DNA of 64,000 nucleotides, from contig DASXXX010000031.1 of NCBI GenBank assembly GCA_036502765.1, forward strand, positions 62,001 through 126,000, in the 5' to 3' direction. Origin of the DNA: DASUAS01 sp036502765. Its GTDB lineage: Bacteria > Actinomycetota > Acidimicrobiia > IMCC26256 > DASPTH01. Positions 50,013 to 58,766 of this stretch are shown piece by piece. The translations under genes were made by a program, and so were the position numbers. Under the pieces are notes generated by a model, which did not search any database, had not been told where the DNA came from, and saw only the letters and a program-made list of their open reading frames with translations. How positions within the stretch are numbered: the stretch's first letter is position 1; each line of letters begins with the position of its first letter.

Positions 50013-50804
50013 ATGGGCACCGGGATTCGGGTCGTCAACCAGGGCGCGGTGTCCACCGTCGTACTCGACCGACCTGAGGTCATGAACCGATTCGAGGGCA
50101 CGATGCGCGAGGGTCTCCTCGCGGCGCTCGAGGTCGCGGCGACCGATGCCGCCGTTCGTTGCGTAATGATCACCGGCGCGGGCTCTGCCTTCTCGGCGGG
50201 TGCGGACATCGAGGAACTCGTCCGATTGCACGAAGCGGAAGGGCGGGACGAGATCCGTCGGCGGGTCGAGGTCGGGGCAGAGATCGTGCGGCTGATCCGC
50301 GCGATGGCGAAGCCAGTCGTCGCTGCGGTCGACGGCAATGCCGCGGGCGCGGGTGTCAACCTCGCGTTGGCCTGCGATCTCCGGGTGGGCTCGGAGCGTG
50401 CCGTGTTCACCGAGAGCTTCGTACGCATCGGCCTGATTCCGGATTGGGGAGGGTTCCACTCGCTCGTGCGGTTGGTCGGTGCGGGCCGAGCCGCCGACAT
50501 GATGATGACCGGTACCCGGGTCGATGCCGTGACCGCGTACTCGCTGGGGATCCTGCAGCGGGTGTTCCCGACCGCGACGTTCCGTGCCGATGCCCTCGAC
50601 TACGCGACGCGGCTCGCCGACGGACCACCGCGAGCCCTCGCTGCGATCAAGGAGGGGCTGCGGATCGCCGAGAACGACGCCATCGAGCGAGTCTTCGCAC
50701 ACGAACGGATGGTTCAGCCGGCGTTGTTCTCGGAGGCTGATTGCCTGGCGGGGTTGCGCGCGTTCCTCGAGAAGCGTCCGCCCGAGTTCCGGGGATCTCG
50801 GTGA
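50013..50804 (+). CDS. Enoyl-CoA hydratase/isomerase (crotonase family)
   Basis: A 263-residue crotonase: VVLDRPEVMNRFEG, oxyanion strand ITGAGSAFSAGADIEEL and AVDGNAAGAGVNLALACDLRV; the acid residue in FTESFVRIGLIPDWGG corresponds to the isomerase/hydratase Glu region. I use ATG 50013, seven bases after the ligase stop; GTG 49986 would overlap the ligase by 20 bases and add nine residues. Neither has a strong ribosome-binding site, so the start is uncertain. It is the third CoA-handling enzyme of this operon. Confidence 0.88.
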   Translation: MGTGIRVVNQGAVSTVVLDRPEVMNRFEGTMREGLLAALEVAATDAAVRCVMITGAGSAFSAGADIEELVRLHEAEGRDEIRRRVEVGAEIVRLIRAMAKPVVAAVDGNAAGAGVNLALACDLRVGSERAVFTESFVRIGLIPDWGGFHSLVRLVGAGRAADMMMTGTRVDAVTAYSLGILQRVFPTATFRADALDYATRLADGPPRALAAIKEGLRIAENDAIERVFAHERMVQPALFSEADCLAGLRAFLEKRPPEFRGSR

Positions 50805-50892
50805 CGCCGGCGCCCGTGCTGGTCACAGGAACGTGCCCTGTTCTGGCGTAACATGACCCCCCGAGAGAGCGACGAACGCGAACGGGAGCACG

Positions 50893-51510
50893 ATGCCTCG
50901 AGGGTCACCAGCGATCAAGGATCCCGTCGTGTCCACTGACGACTCGACCCGGACCAAGATTCTCAAGGCCGCGCTCGAGTGCTTCATGCAGCTCGGCATC
51001 TCACGGACGAGCCTTCACGACGTCGCGCGGCACGCGCAGGTGTCACGCGGAACCGTCTACCGGTACTTCTCCGAGCGACAGGAGCTGATCGACGCAACGA
51101 TCGAGCTCCGGGCGCAGAAGTACTACGACGAGGCCGCCAAGAAGATGGACGCGTTCGACACGTTGTCCGAACAGATCGGTGCGTTCGGTGAAGTGGTCGG
51201 ACGCAACGTTGCCGACTACGTACGGCATCGTCTGCACGATGACGACTCCATGCTCATGCGACTCAGCGCCAGCGACCGGGATGGGGCGCTTCGACGGATG
51301 ACCCATTTCCTCGTGCCGTATCTCGAGGCGGCACGCACGCGGAGTGAGCTGCGCGCGGATGTCGATCCTGAAGAAGCCAGCGAGTGGCTGGCTCGGATGC
51401 TCATGTCGGTGACCGCGATGCAGTCTTCGACGGCCTTCGACGTCCGCCGACCCAAGTCCGTCGGGCGCTTCATGGCTCGGTACGGCGTGTCGGGTCTGTT
51501 GGGCGAGTGA
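50893..51510 (+). CDS. TetR-family transcriptional regulator
   Basis: A 205-residue TetR protein with helix-turn-helix at about residues 39-60; the recognition segment SRGTVYRYFS is identical to that of the regulator at 13464-14087, and the flanks DSTRTKIL and ERQELIDATI are nearly so. The C-terminal domains also align (EQIGAFGEV; LARMLMS; FDVRRPKS). ATG 50893 follows GGGAG. A TAACAT hexamer at 50849-50854 may be its own -10. Its stop overlaps the next gene (GTGA). It likely senses an acyl-CoA or pathway intermediate and controls operons in this window. Confidence 0.9.
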   Translation: MPRGSPAIKDPVVSTDDSTRTKILKAALECFMQLGISRTSLHDVARHAQVSRGTVYRYFSERQELIDATIELRAQKYYDEAAKKMDAFDTLSEQIGAFGEVVGRNVADYVRHRLHDDDSMLMRLSASDRDGALRRMTHFLVPYLEAARTRSELRADVDPEEASEWLARMLMSVTAMQSSTAFDVRRPKSVGRFMARYGVSGLLGE

Positions 51511-51932
51511 CCGAGGCCGCCTCCGCGGACATCGAGGCCGTCAAGATCGTGATGGCCCGGTACTTCCGCTTCATGGACACGAAGCAGTGGGACCTCCTTC
51601 GGGGGATCCTGGCCGACGACATGAGCATGGCGGCACCCGACGACGTCGCGGACTCCGAGCCGCTGGTCGGGGCGGATCGAGTCGTGCGCATGGTCGAACG
51701 CGTCCTCGGGTCCGCGGTGACGACTCATCGCGGCTACCTCCCGGAGATCGAGCTCGACGGGTCCGATCATGCTCATGGCGTCTGGGCCATGGACGACCTC
51801 GTGGAGTTCGCCGCCACGCCCGACCAGAGCTTCCGCGGTTGTGGCCACTACCACGCGACCTACGTGCGCACCGACGACGGATGGAAGATCCAGTCGCTCG
51901 AGCTCCGGCGCCTCCGCCTGGATTCGGTCTGA
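51507..51932 (+). CDS. SnoaL-like / NTF2-fold protein
   Basis: A 141-residue NTF2-fold protein: VKIVMARYFRFMDTKQWDLL at the first helices, an ILADDM turn and the C-terminal YHATYVRTDDGWKIQSLEL strand pair, typical of SnoaL-like isomerases or dehydratases. GTG 51507 overlaps the TetR stop by four bases. It is a different subgroup from the protein at 3679-4245 and about 45 residues shorter. A coupled regulator and SnoaL gene suggest that the small protein binds or converts the same ligand; this is inference. Confidence 0.75.
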   Translation: MTEAASADIEAVKIVMARYFRFMDTKQWDLLRGILADDMSMAAPDDVADSEPLVGADRVVRMVERVLGSAVTTHRGYLPEIELDGSDHAHGVWAMDDLVEFAATPDQSFRGCGHYHATYVRTDDGWKIQSLELRRLRLDSV

Positions 51933-52020
51933 CCCTTCTCGATGGCCCTGGGGCCGGAGGCCACGCGCCGAGGTACGATTGAGCACTCTGTGTTCATCTG
52001 CCTAGCCCGAGGAGCGCCCC

Positions 52021-53304
52021 GTGGAGATCGAAAACGCCTGGCCGAACAACCCGGACCACGTCATCGATCTCGTCCCCGAGCCGCTCACTGCGCGCGTCTG
52101 GTACGGCGACGTCCTGCTGGCCGAGAGCACCGCGTCGTTCCGGCTGGAGGAGACCCGCCACGTCGACCGGCTGTACTTCCCCGAGGCCGACGTCAGGTGG
52201 GAGCACTTCGAGGAGTCGGTGGCCCACACCATCTGCCCGTTCAAGGGCGACGCGAGTTACTGGACGCTCACCGTGGCCGATGCGTCGGAGAAGAACGTCG
52301 TCTGGACCTACCGGGATCCCTTCGACGAGGTGGCCGGCATCAAGGGGTACGTCTGCTTCTACCAGGAGCGAGTGCGAGTTGAACTGGTCGAGGCCTGGCC
52401 GGGGGATGGTGTGCTCGCGGTCGCGACCACGCCCTTCCCGGCGTGGGGCGATGCTGACGACCTCGTTCGTCTGATCGACGTCGAACCCAGCGGCCCGGGT
52501 CGCTTTGTCGGCCCGACCTACCGCGACACCGCTCGGAACGTCGTCGAGGGTGGCCAGATGCTCGCCCAGGCCATCGTGGCCGCGGAGAAGACGGTGCCCG
52601 ATCAGCGGGTCACGTCCGCCTACATGATCTTCGCCAAGTCGGCGGCATTCGACTCGACGCTCGAGGTGGACGTCGAGGTCCTGCGGGGCGGGCGTACCTT
52701 CTCGACCCTCGAGGTGAAGATCAGCCAGGACGACAAGCTCCGCAGCGCCGGAATGTTGCTGCTCGACTCGGGCACCACCGACGTGATCCGCGGTGAGATC
52801 CCCATGCCCGACGTCGGGGGCCCCGCGGACGCCGAGGAGATGAGCACCTTCCGCGTGACCGGTCGCGACATCCGCGTCCTCGACGGTGCGTACAACGGCG
52901 ATCCCGGCCTGGTCGGTTCGCCCGAGATCTACGCGTGGTGCCGGTTCCGGGACGCTCCCGCCGAGCGGTACCTGCACACCGCGTTGCTCGCGCAGTCCAC
53001 GACGCACTGGACCATCGCCGCCGCCATGCGACCACACGCGGGGTTCGGTGAGGACATCGCGCACTCGACGCTCTCGACCGGCGTGATGTCGATCGCCATG
53101 GCGATGCACGAGGAGGTCGACGTGTCTCAGTGGCTCCTGTATGCGAATCCTGCGATCTACGCGGGGAACGGGCAGGCGCAAGGCGAGGGGCATGTCTTCA
53201 CCGAGGACGGTCACCTCGTGGCGACCTACACGCTCCAAGCGATGATCCGCTCCTTCCAGCGCGACCCCTCCGACATGGGACTCGACTGGTCGAACGCGAT
53301 GTGA
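52021..53304 (+). CDS. DUF427 domain fused to an acyl-CoA thioesterase
   Basis: A 427-residue two-part protein. Residues 1-125 match DUF427: AENAWPNNPDHVIDL-like opening, LAESTASFRLEET, and HTICPFKGDASYWTLTV. Residues about 140-427 match TesB-type double hot-dog thioesterases: NVVEGGQMLAQAIVAA, FSTLEVKISQDDKL and HTALLAQSTTHWTIAAAM. The thioesterase would release free CoA from acyl-CoA; the DUF427 role is unknown. GTG 52021 follows GAGGAGC. Fusion of the two is unusual and may link a binding or lactonase-like module to CoA recycling. Confidence 0.78.
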   Translation: MEIENAWPNNPDHVIDLVPEPLTARVWYGDVLLAESTASFRLEETRHVDRLYFPEADVRWEHFEESVAHTICPFKGDASYWTLTVADASEKNVVWTYRDPFDEVAGIKGYVCFYQERVRVELVEAWPGDGVLAVATTPFPAWGDADDLVRLIDVEPSGPGRFVGPTYRDTARNVVEGGQMLAQAIVAAEKTVPDQRVTSAYMIFAKSAAFDSTLEVDVEVLRGGRTFSTLEVKISQDDKLRSAGMLLLDSGTTDVIRGEIPMPDVGGPADAEEMSTFRVTGRDIRVLDGAYNGDPGLVGSPEIYAWCRFRDAPAERYLHTALLAQSTTHWTIAAAMRPHAGFGEDIAHSTLSTGVMSIAMAMHEEVDVSQWLLYANPAIYAGNGQAQGEGHVFTEDGHLVATYTLQAMIRSFQRDPSDMGLDWSNAM

Positions 53305-53330
53305 GCGGCGTCACGGTCTGGTCGTACGGA

Positions 53331-53346
53331 CGGTGTCAAGACACCG
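53331..53346. terminator. Tight hairpin between convergent genes
   Basis: Perfect 7-base arms CGGTGTC and GACACCG with a 2-base loop lie 27 bases after the thioesterase stop and cover the stop of the facing oxidoreductase gene. The loop is too short for full pairing of the innermost base, but a stable stem remains. Confidence 0.4.
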
Positions 53347-54433
53347 CGGCGCGGTTCGTCGGGGTCGCACTCTCGTGAGGGTGCTGCTCCACGGGTGTCA
53401 CCACGCCACCTCGCCGATGGGAGCGCCGCGCCGCGGCCATGACCTCCTGGCAGCGGAGCCCATCGAGAAAGCTGGGCGTGAGCTGACGGCCAGCCGCTAC
53501 GGCCTCCACGATCTGCTCCGCCCAGGCTTCGAGCGGCCCGCGGCTCGGGTGGGAGTGCACGACATCGGCGGCGAAGTGGCGTGTCGTGGCGTTTCCCGCA
53601 TCGTCCACGATGCGCAGGAATCGATCGTTCTCGAGCACCGCGGTGCGCGACGTGCCGTACATCTCGATGCGCGGACCGATCTCCGCGCCGATGGTGCTCA
53701 CGGAGTTGATCGTGCAGACGATCCCGGATTCCGTCGTGAGTCGCGCGCAGAAGCCGTCGTCCGCCGTGATGGGTGTGGTCGCTCCCGCCGAGGACAGGTG
53801 CTCTCGCCTGACCTCGAGGTGCGCCGCGACGGAGCGGATCTCGCCGAACCACGCGCGCAACGCGTCGACGTAGTGCGACCCCATTGCGCCGAGCCAACCG
53901 CCTCCGTCCTCGCTGCGTAGCCACCATCCTTCCCGATTCATCACGGGGAAGCGCGCGCCGGCGACCATGGCGGTGACGACGACCTGGTGCACGTCCCCCA
54001 GGTCGCCTCGCTCGATGAGCGCCGCCAGCGCTCGGCGCGCGGGATCGGTGCGGAACTCGAAGTCGAGGAAGTGGAGGCGACGGGCTTCGGTCGCGCGTTC
54101 GAGCATCTCCAACGCCTCAGCCGGCCCCAGTCCGAATGGCTTCTCGCAGGCAACGTGCTTTCCCGCGTCGAGTGCCGTCAGTACTGCGTCGCGATGAAGG
54201 TGTGGTGGCGTGGCGACGAACACGAGGTCGACATCGGCGCGCTCGCAGAGCTCACTCATCTGATCGGTGGCGAACGGAACACCGAGCCGTGCGGCCTCAG
54301 CACGCGCGCGGGTGAGGTTGCGGCTGTAGATGCCATTGACAGAGGCGCCCGTGGCCGCCGCGAATGCCGGCGCCGCGACGACGGTTCCGAACCCGGTGCC
54401 GATGATCCCGATGCCGACCGAGGTGTTCTTCAA
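53336..54433 (-). CDS. Gfo/Idh/MocA-family oxidoreductase
   Basis: A 365-residue NAD(P)-dependent oxidoreductase: N-terminal Rossmann motif GIGIIGTGFG, EKPFGLGPAE (the Lys-Pro of the family active site) and GGGWLGAMGSHYVDALR with the catalytic His. The substrate may be a sugar, an inositol or an unrelated hydroxy compound. I choose TTG 54433, which has GGAGGG at good spacing and starts just before the Rossmann strand; ATG 54466 would add 11 residues but lacks a ribosome-binding site. It is monocistronic, behind an operator-like repeat at 54485. Confidence 0.85.
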   Translation of the reverse strand: MKNTSVGIGIIGTGFGTVVAAPAFAAATGASVNGIYSRNLTRARAEAARLGVPFATDQMSELCERADVDLVFVATPPHLHRDAVLTALDAGKHVACEKPFGLGPAEALEMLERATEARRLHFLDFEFRTDPARRALAALIERGDLGDVHQVVVTAMVAGARFPVMNREGWWLRSEDGGGWLGAMGSHYVDALRAWFGEIRSVAAHLEVRREHLSSAGATTPITADDGFCARLTTESGIVCTINSVSTIGAEIGPRIEMYGTSRTAVLENDRFLRIVDDAGNATTRHFAADVVHSHPSRGPLEAWAEQIVEAVAAGRQLTPSFLDGLRCQEVMAAARRSHRRGGVVTPVEQHPHESATPTNRAAVS

Positions 54434-54484
54434 GGGTCCACCCTCCGCGCGCGTGTGCCGTCGCATCTCGTGCTGCGTACTATA

Positions 54485-54504
54485 CAACACGACGAATTCT
54501 GTTG
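54485..54504 (-). promoter_or_regulatory. Inverted repeat upstream of the Gfo/Idh gene
   Basis: CAACA (54485-54489) and TGTTG (54500-54504) are perfect arms ten bases apart in an AT-rich island that also holds TATACA. It lies about 50 bases upstream of the Gfo/Idh start and just past the end of the cyclase gene. Confidence 0.4.
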
Positions 54505-54544
54505 AACTGTGCACTCACACGCGCTCGAAGTGCTTTCGATCCGG

Positions 54545-55456
54545 CTACTTGATCGCGAGGGGATTGAGCGGCGTCCCCACCGCGTTCGCGAACTTCAGCA
54601 CCGGCGCGCACAACAGGAACTCCCAGACCCCGTCTGCCGCGCAGTCTGCGGCGAGCGCTTCGAGGTCGAACATCTCCCCGAGCGTCATTCCCATGTCGCG
54701 GATCAGCACGTAGTGGACCGGGAGTTGTGCGTCGTCGAGGCCACTCGGATACCTCTCGACCGCCCAGTTGTCGACCGCCAGGGCTGCGACGTCGCGGGCG
54801 TGCAACCAGGCGCAGCAGTCGATGGTGAGCCCCGGCTCATTGGCCATGAACGCCTCGGCCGACACGTCGCGGAAGACCCGGGTCCATCCGGTGCGCACGA
54901 GCACGATGTCACCCGGGCGAACCTCGACGCCCTGGCGTTGCTCGGCTGCCTCGAGGTCGTCGGGACCGACGCCCTGTTGTGGAGGCAGACAGTCGACGCC
55001 GTGGAGCGCAGCGATGTCGAGCAGCACACCGCGGCCGACGATGCCGCGCCCGAGCCGGTCGATCCCCAGACGTGACGCGCCGTGCGCGGTGATCGCCGAG
55101 ACGGGGACGTCGTTGTAACAGCGATCGTCGTAGAACACGTGGGCCAGCCCATCCCACTGGGTCGCGCACTGCAACGGCATGAAGACGAAGTCGTCGGTGA
55201 ACCCACCGCCGTCGGGGAAGCGGGGCTCGCCGGTCGCCGACATGAGGTGCACCGGGTTGGTCCGCCCACCGAGCCCCGTCTGCGGGCCGTCGGCGCCGAG
55301 GGTGTACCCGAGGTCGAACACCCTCCCGGTGCGGGCCAGGGTCGCGGCGGCGGCGATCCGTTCGGGCGTGATCAGGTTGACCGTCCCGATCTCGTCGTCC
55401 GCCCCCCATCGTCCCCAGTTCGACAGCTCCCGTCCCACGGTCCGGAACTCCGCCAT
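54545..55456 (-). CDS. Cyclase-family metal hydrolase (kynurenine formamidase-like)
   Basis: A 303-residue protein of the cyclase/kynurenine-formamidase family. The N-terminal GADDEIGTVNLITPERI block is family-typical. The metal motif, usually HxGTHxDxPxH, reads QCATQWDGLAH (residues 97-107), so the first His and the GTH His are Gln; this variant defines a subgroup that keeps Asp102 and His107. A role as a ring or lactone hydrolase is likely but unproven. ATG 55456 is preceded by GAGGGGGAGC. It lies 55 bases downstream of a P450 on the same strand, probably in its operon. Confidence 0.82.
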   Translation of the reverse strand: MAEFRTVGRELSNWGRWGADDEIGTVNLITPERIAAAATLARTGRVFDLGYTLGADGPQTGLGGRTNPVHLMSATGEPRFPDGGGFTDDFVFMPLQCATQWDGLAHVFYDDRCYNDVPVSAITAHGASRLGIDRLGRGIVGRGVLLDIAALHGVDCLPPQQGVGPDDLEAAEQRQGVEVRPGDIVLVRTGWTRVFRDVSAEAFMANEPGLTIDCCAWLHARDVAALAVDNWAVERYPSGLDDAQLPVHYVLIRDMGMTLGEMFDLEALAADCAADGVWEFLLCAPVLKFANAVGTPLNPLAIK

Positions 55457-55511
55457 CACCGCTCCCCCTCTCCACGTGCTCGGCACTGTCGATCCGGTGT
55501 CGTGGTGTCGC

Positions 55512-56777
55512 TCAGTAGGGCTGATCCACGCCGACGATCGGGCCGGGCGTGAACGTCGCCGACAGATCGACGAGGCCGGTCATCGCGGGACCGCCGATGT
55601 ACTCGTGCACCTCGTCGACGTCGACGCGGTAGTCGGGAATCCGGTTGAGGACCTCGTGGATCTGCACTTCGAACATGGTGCGGGCGAAGTTGGATCCGAC
55701 GCACCGGTGCGGCCCGAGCCCGAAACCGAGATGGCGGTTCTCGGCTCGGTCGAGGATCACCTCATCGGGCCGCTCGAACGCGCTCTCGTCGTGGTTCGCC
55801 GACAACATGCTGATGAGCACGCGGTCGTTTGCCCGGAGCTCCTGTCCGCACAGCTCCACGTCTCGCGTCACGGTGCGAGCGAGCGTCTGGTTCACGGTGT
55901 AGTAGCGCAGGAACTCGTCGGCTGCTCGCGGCAGCAGGTCGGGGCGCGCGATCAGCTGATCGCGGAGATGCGGGTGCGCGGCCAGGTGCCAGAGCGTCCA
56001 CGACGTGAGGGCGGTCGTGGTGTCGACGCCGCCCCCGATGAGGTTCCAGAGGATGTCGATCACCTGGTCCTCCGTGAGTGGTGAACCGTCGATCTCGAGG
56101 TGCACGAGGAAGCTCGTGAGGTCATCGCGCTGCTGCACCCGACGGTCGGCGACGACCTCACGCAGCCGAAGGTCGAGCACGCTCGCGTCGACGACGTCGT
56201 CCTGGCCGGGCGCGTCCGCAGCCGTCATCGTCGAGTGGAAGAACGCGGCGTAGAGCTTCCAGTCGTCGCAAGGTAGACCGAACATCTTCATGGTCAGAAT
56301 CGCCGGCACCGGACTCGCGTAGTCGAGCACGAGGTCCATCCGACCGTCGGCGATCTTCTGGTCGAGGAACCAGGTGACTGCCTGCTCCATGAAGGGTCGC
56401 ATCGCATCGACGGCCTGAGGGCTGAAGAAGGGGTTCAGCGCTCGGCGCAACGCGGCGTGGTACGAGCCGTCGACCTCGGCGACGCCGAGCGGCGGGAGAC
56501 CCTCGGGGCGCGGAACGCCAACCGCGCCGCCATAGTTGAGGCCGTCCTGTGGGTCGGGTGCGTAGCGGTGGGAGAACGTCTCGTCGTCGCGCATGACGGT
56601 GGCGACGCCTTCGTAGTTCGACACCATCCAGAACCCGCCGTACCGCGTGTTGAACGCGACCGGGCAACGATCGCGGACCTTCTCCCATTCCGTGAGCTCG
56701 TCGAGGTTGAACGCGTTCGTGTGGTGGTCGACGTCGACGAGCTTCTCGGGGCTCACGTCGGACGGTTTCGTGGTCAT
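55512..56777 (-). CDS. Cytochrome P450
   Basis: A 421-residue P450 with I-helix IGGGVDTTTALTSW (Asp-Thr pair), K-helix DEFLRYYTVNQTLAR and haem loop FGLGPHRCVGSNFARTMF. The N terminus, with HHTNAFNLDELTEWEKVRDRCPVAFNTRYGGF, is unlike the other four P450s and recalls P450s acting on terpenoids or cineole-like rings, a weak indication. ATG 56777 follows GGGGGG; the open frame upstream is not coding. It shares a control region with the divergent VOC gene. Confidence 0.92.
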   Translation of the reverse strand: MTTKPSDVSPEKLVDVDHHTNAFNLDELTEWEKVRDRCPVAFNTRYGGFWMVSNYEGVATVMRDDETFSHRYAPDPQDGLNYGGAVGVPRPEGLPPLGVAEVDGSYHAALRRALNPFFSPQAVDAMRPFMEQAVTWFLDQKIADGRMDLVLDYASPVPAILTMKMFGLPCDDWKLYAAFFHSTMTAADAPGQDDVVDASVLDLRLREVVADRRVQQRDDLTSFLVHLEIDGSPLTEDQVIDILWNLIGGGVDTTTALTSWTLWHLAAHPHLRDQLIARPDLLPRAADEFLRYYTVNQTLARTVTRDVELCGQELRANDRVLISMLSANHDESAFERPDEVILDRAENRHLGFGLGPHRCVGSNFARTMFEVQIHEVLNRIPDYRVDVDEVHEYIGGPAMTGLVDLSATFTPGPIVGVDQPY

Positions 56778-56815
56778 TGATCCCCCCGAACCCAGTGGGC
56801 GGCATCGCGCCGCCG

Positions 56816-56835
56816 GAGTGTACAAGCATACACTC
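56816..56835. promoter_or_regulatory. Palindromic operator between P450 and VOC gene
   Basis: Perfect 7-base arms GAGTGTA and TACACTC flank CAAGCA. The core TGTA-N6-TACA (56819-56832) matches the layout of the elements at 5578 and 26892. TATGCT, the reverse of 56825-56830, looks like a -10 for the P450. The nearby TGAGATGTCATA (56841-56852) equals, in reverse, 26880-26891 next to the second conserved element. Confidence 0.55.
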
Positions 56836-56894
56836 ACTGTTGAGATGTCATAGAGGGCGTGCCCGGGCGGATCGATCGCAGGCGGAGGAAGACG

Positions 56895-57350
56895 ATGAAG
56901 CGCAGCGGGTTGTTCCACGTGGGGATCGTCGTCCCCGATCTCGAATCGGCGTGCGACCACTTTGCCGACCTGCTGGGGCTCGAGTGGGGCCCGACCATCG
57001 AGAGTGCCTTCGAGTTGCTCGATGGCGACGGCCAGATCGTCGCCGGCGACATCCGCGTGTGCAACTCGACCGAGCCTCCGTACATCGAACTGATCGAGGC
57101 GATTCCGGGCACCATCTGGGCGTGCAACGAGGTCTCCAACCTTCACCACGTCGCCTTCTACGCCGACGACGTGGCCGGCGGATCTGCCCAGCTCCTCTCC
57201 ATGGGGTGTCCGCTCGAGATCTCGGGGCTCGAAGCTGGTGCCGGATTCGTGTACCACCTCGATCCACTGCGCGTGCGCATCGAGTACATCGATCTCGCGT
57301 TGCGCCCGGCGCTCGAGGCGTACAACTATCGGAAGTCGGCGTCCGGCTGA
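56895..57350 (+). CDS. VOC-fold protein (glyoxalase type)
   Basis: A 151-residue vicinal-oxygen-chelate protein: His in LFHVGIVVPDLES, Glu in YIELIEAIPG, His in NLHHVAFYADD and Glu in VRIEYIDL, a full set of likely metal ligands. It begins at ATG 56895, six bases after GGAGGA. The gene stands alone, divergent from the P450 and convergent with the binding protein. The other VOC gene (31299-31748) is of a different subgroup. It could be a dioxygenase, epimerase or resistance-type protein. Confidence 0.8.
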   Translation: MKRSGLFHVGIVVPDLESACDHFADLLGLEWGPTIESAFELLDGDGQIVAGDIRVCNSTEPPYIELIEAIPGTIWACNEVSNLHHVAFYADDVAGGSAQLLSMGCPLEISGLEAGAGFVYHLDPLRVRIEYIDLALRPALEAYNYRKSASG

Positions 57351-57444
57351 CACGGCCACGCGGGGAAGCATCGTCCGAGGGTTGACGCTCCGTCGCCCGG
57401 ATGCGTTCAGCGAGCGGATCCGCGGTGCTGCAGCAGTGGTTCGG

Positions 57445-58731
57445 TTACGGCGTCTCGATCTCGTCGTACGGCTTCACCGCGTACCGCTTCGGGCTGCAGG
57501 AGAACGGTTCCACAACGCTGTAGCTGCCGGACTCGCCGTCCGTCTTCAGGACTGCATGGCACGACGGAGACGTGTACCTGTAGTTCGTCGGGTACGTCGT
57601 CGGCCCGATCAGTCCCTTCCGCTCGTAGGTCATGTGCGACGCGACGTCCTGCAGCTTCTCGGAGGTGAGCTTCTCGCCCGTCTTCTGGAGCGCCTTCACG
57701 AACATGTCCGCGGCGAGCCATCCGCTCGAGGTGGTCAGGTTGACATTCGTTCCGGGCGCGTAGGCCTGGATGTCGTCAAGCATCCTCTTGATCTCGGGGT
57801 TGGTGTCCGCCGACTCGTTCGGTGCCCACGTCGTCCACGCATAGGACGGTCCGATGAGCTTGGCGAGCTGCGGGTCGGCTCCAGGGACGATGTACATGCC
57901 TGTGAAGCCGGTCAAGTTCAGGGCCTTGCCCAACCCGGTCCAGTCACGCGCCGGTCCCACCGGCACGATGAGGTCCGGATCAGTGGCGAGCATGTCCTGC
58001 ACCCATGGGGTGTAGTCGAGGATCGGGTTCGGAGGCGCCGGCGTCGCCGCCTTCGCGTAGGCGATCGTCATGCCGTTGGCCTTCGCCGCCGCGGTGAACT
58101 GCGCGACGACGTCCTTCTCCTGGGCGCTGTCGGTCCCGATGATGGCGATCTTGATCCGCTGGCCACTGCGGACGATGCCTTCCTTGTAGACCGCAGCCTT
58201 CATCTCGACCACGTTGTCACCCGTGTGGGACGCGTCCTTCGGAGTCACGCAGCCGTTGAAACCGAAGAAGTAGCTCGTGTCGCCAGAACTACAGAACGCG
58301 GCGCTCATCCCGTACCCGAACACGGGCGTGTGGCTCTGGTTCGGGATGCTGTCGTTGATCACCGTCGATGCGACGGGAACCAGGGCGAAGACCCCTTCTT
58401 GCTGCACGAGCCGGCGTACCTCCTGCACCGTGGTCGCGGGATCGACCTTGTCGTCGGCCCAGGCGACGATCTTGATCTTGCGCTTCCCCGGGATCTCGCC
58501 GGTCTTGTTGGCCCGCGCGAAGCGGGCCAGCGCACCGACGCCGGTCGTCGCCTCGGTGAAGCTCAGTGGCGTCGACTGGATGCCGGCGACCTTGATCTCG
58601 GTCGGGGACACGCCTTGCGTGGTGCTGCGGCTCTGGGCGCCCACCCCGCCGCCCGCCACTGCGGCCGCAGTCACTGCGATCAGTGCCGCACACGTGAGCG
58701 TGACGCCGCGGCTTCTTGTACGAACTCGCAT
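57445..58731 (-). CDS. ABC importer substrate-binding protein (second)
   Basis: A 428-residue type I periplasmic-binding-protein fold, paralogous to 7757-9031. A signal peptide covers residues 1-32 (basic start, hydrophobic core TLTCAALIAVTAAAVAGGG, cleavage near GVGAQS); no lipobox is apparent at that site. It keeps the VQEVRRLVQQEGVFALVPVAS and VFGYG blocks. Both binding proteins probably share the single LivG and LivH-M-F importer of the window and differ in ligand. Its promoter is at 58767-58803 with an AGAACA dyad. Confidence 0.87.
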   Translation of the reverse strand: MRVRTRSRGVTLTCAALIAVTAAAVAGGGVGAQSRSTTQGVSPTEIKVAGIQSTPLSFTEATTGVGALARFARANKTGEIPGKRKIKIVAWADDKVDPATTVQEVRRLVQQEGVFALVPVASTVINDSIPNQSHTPVFGYGMSAAFCSSGDTSYFFGFNGCVTPKDASHTGDNVVEMKAAVYKEGIVRSGQRIKIAIIGTDSAQEKDVVAQFTAAAKANGMTIAYAKAATPAPPNPILDYTPWVQDMLATDPDLIVPVGPARDWTGLGKALNLTGFTGMYIVPGADPQLAKLIGPSYAWTTWAPNESADTNPEIKRMLDDIQAYAPGTNVNLTTSSGWLAADMFVKALQKTGEKLTSEKLQDVASHMTYERKGLIGPTTYPTNYRYTSPSCHAVLKTDGESGSYSVVEPFSCSPKRYAVKPYDEIETP

Positions 58732-58766
58732 GGACCCCCCAAGCGCTCTCGGTACCGCCGCTCGTT

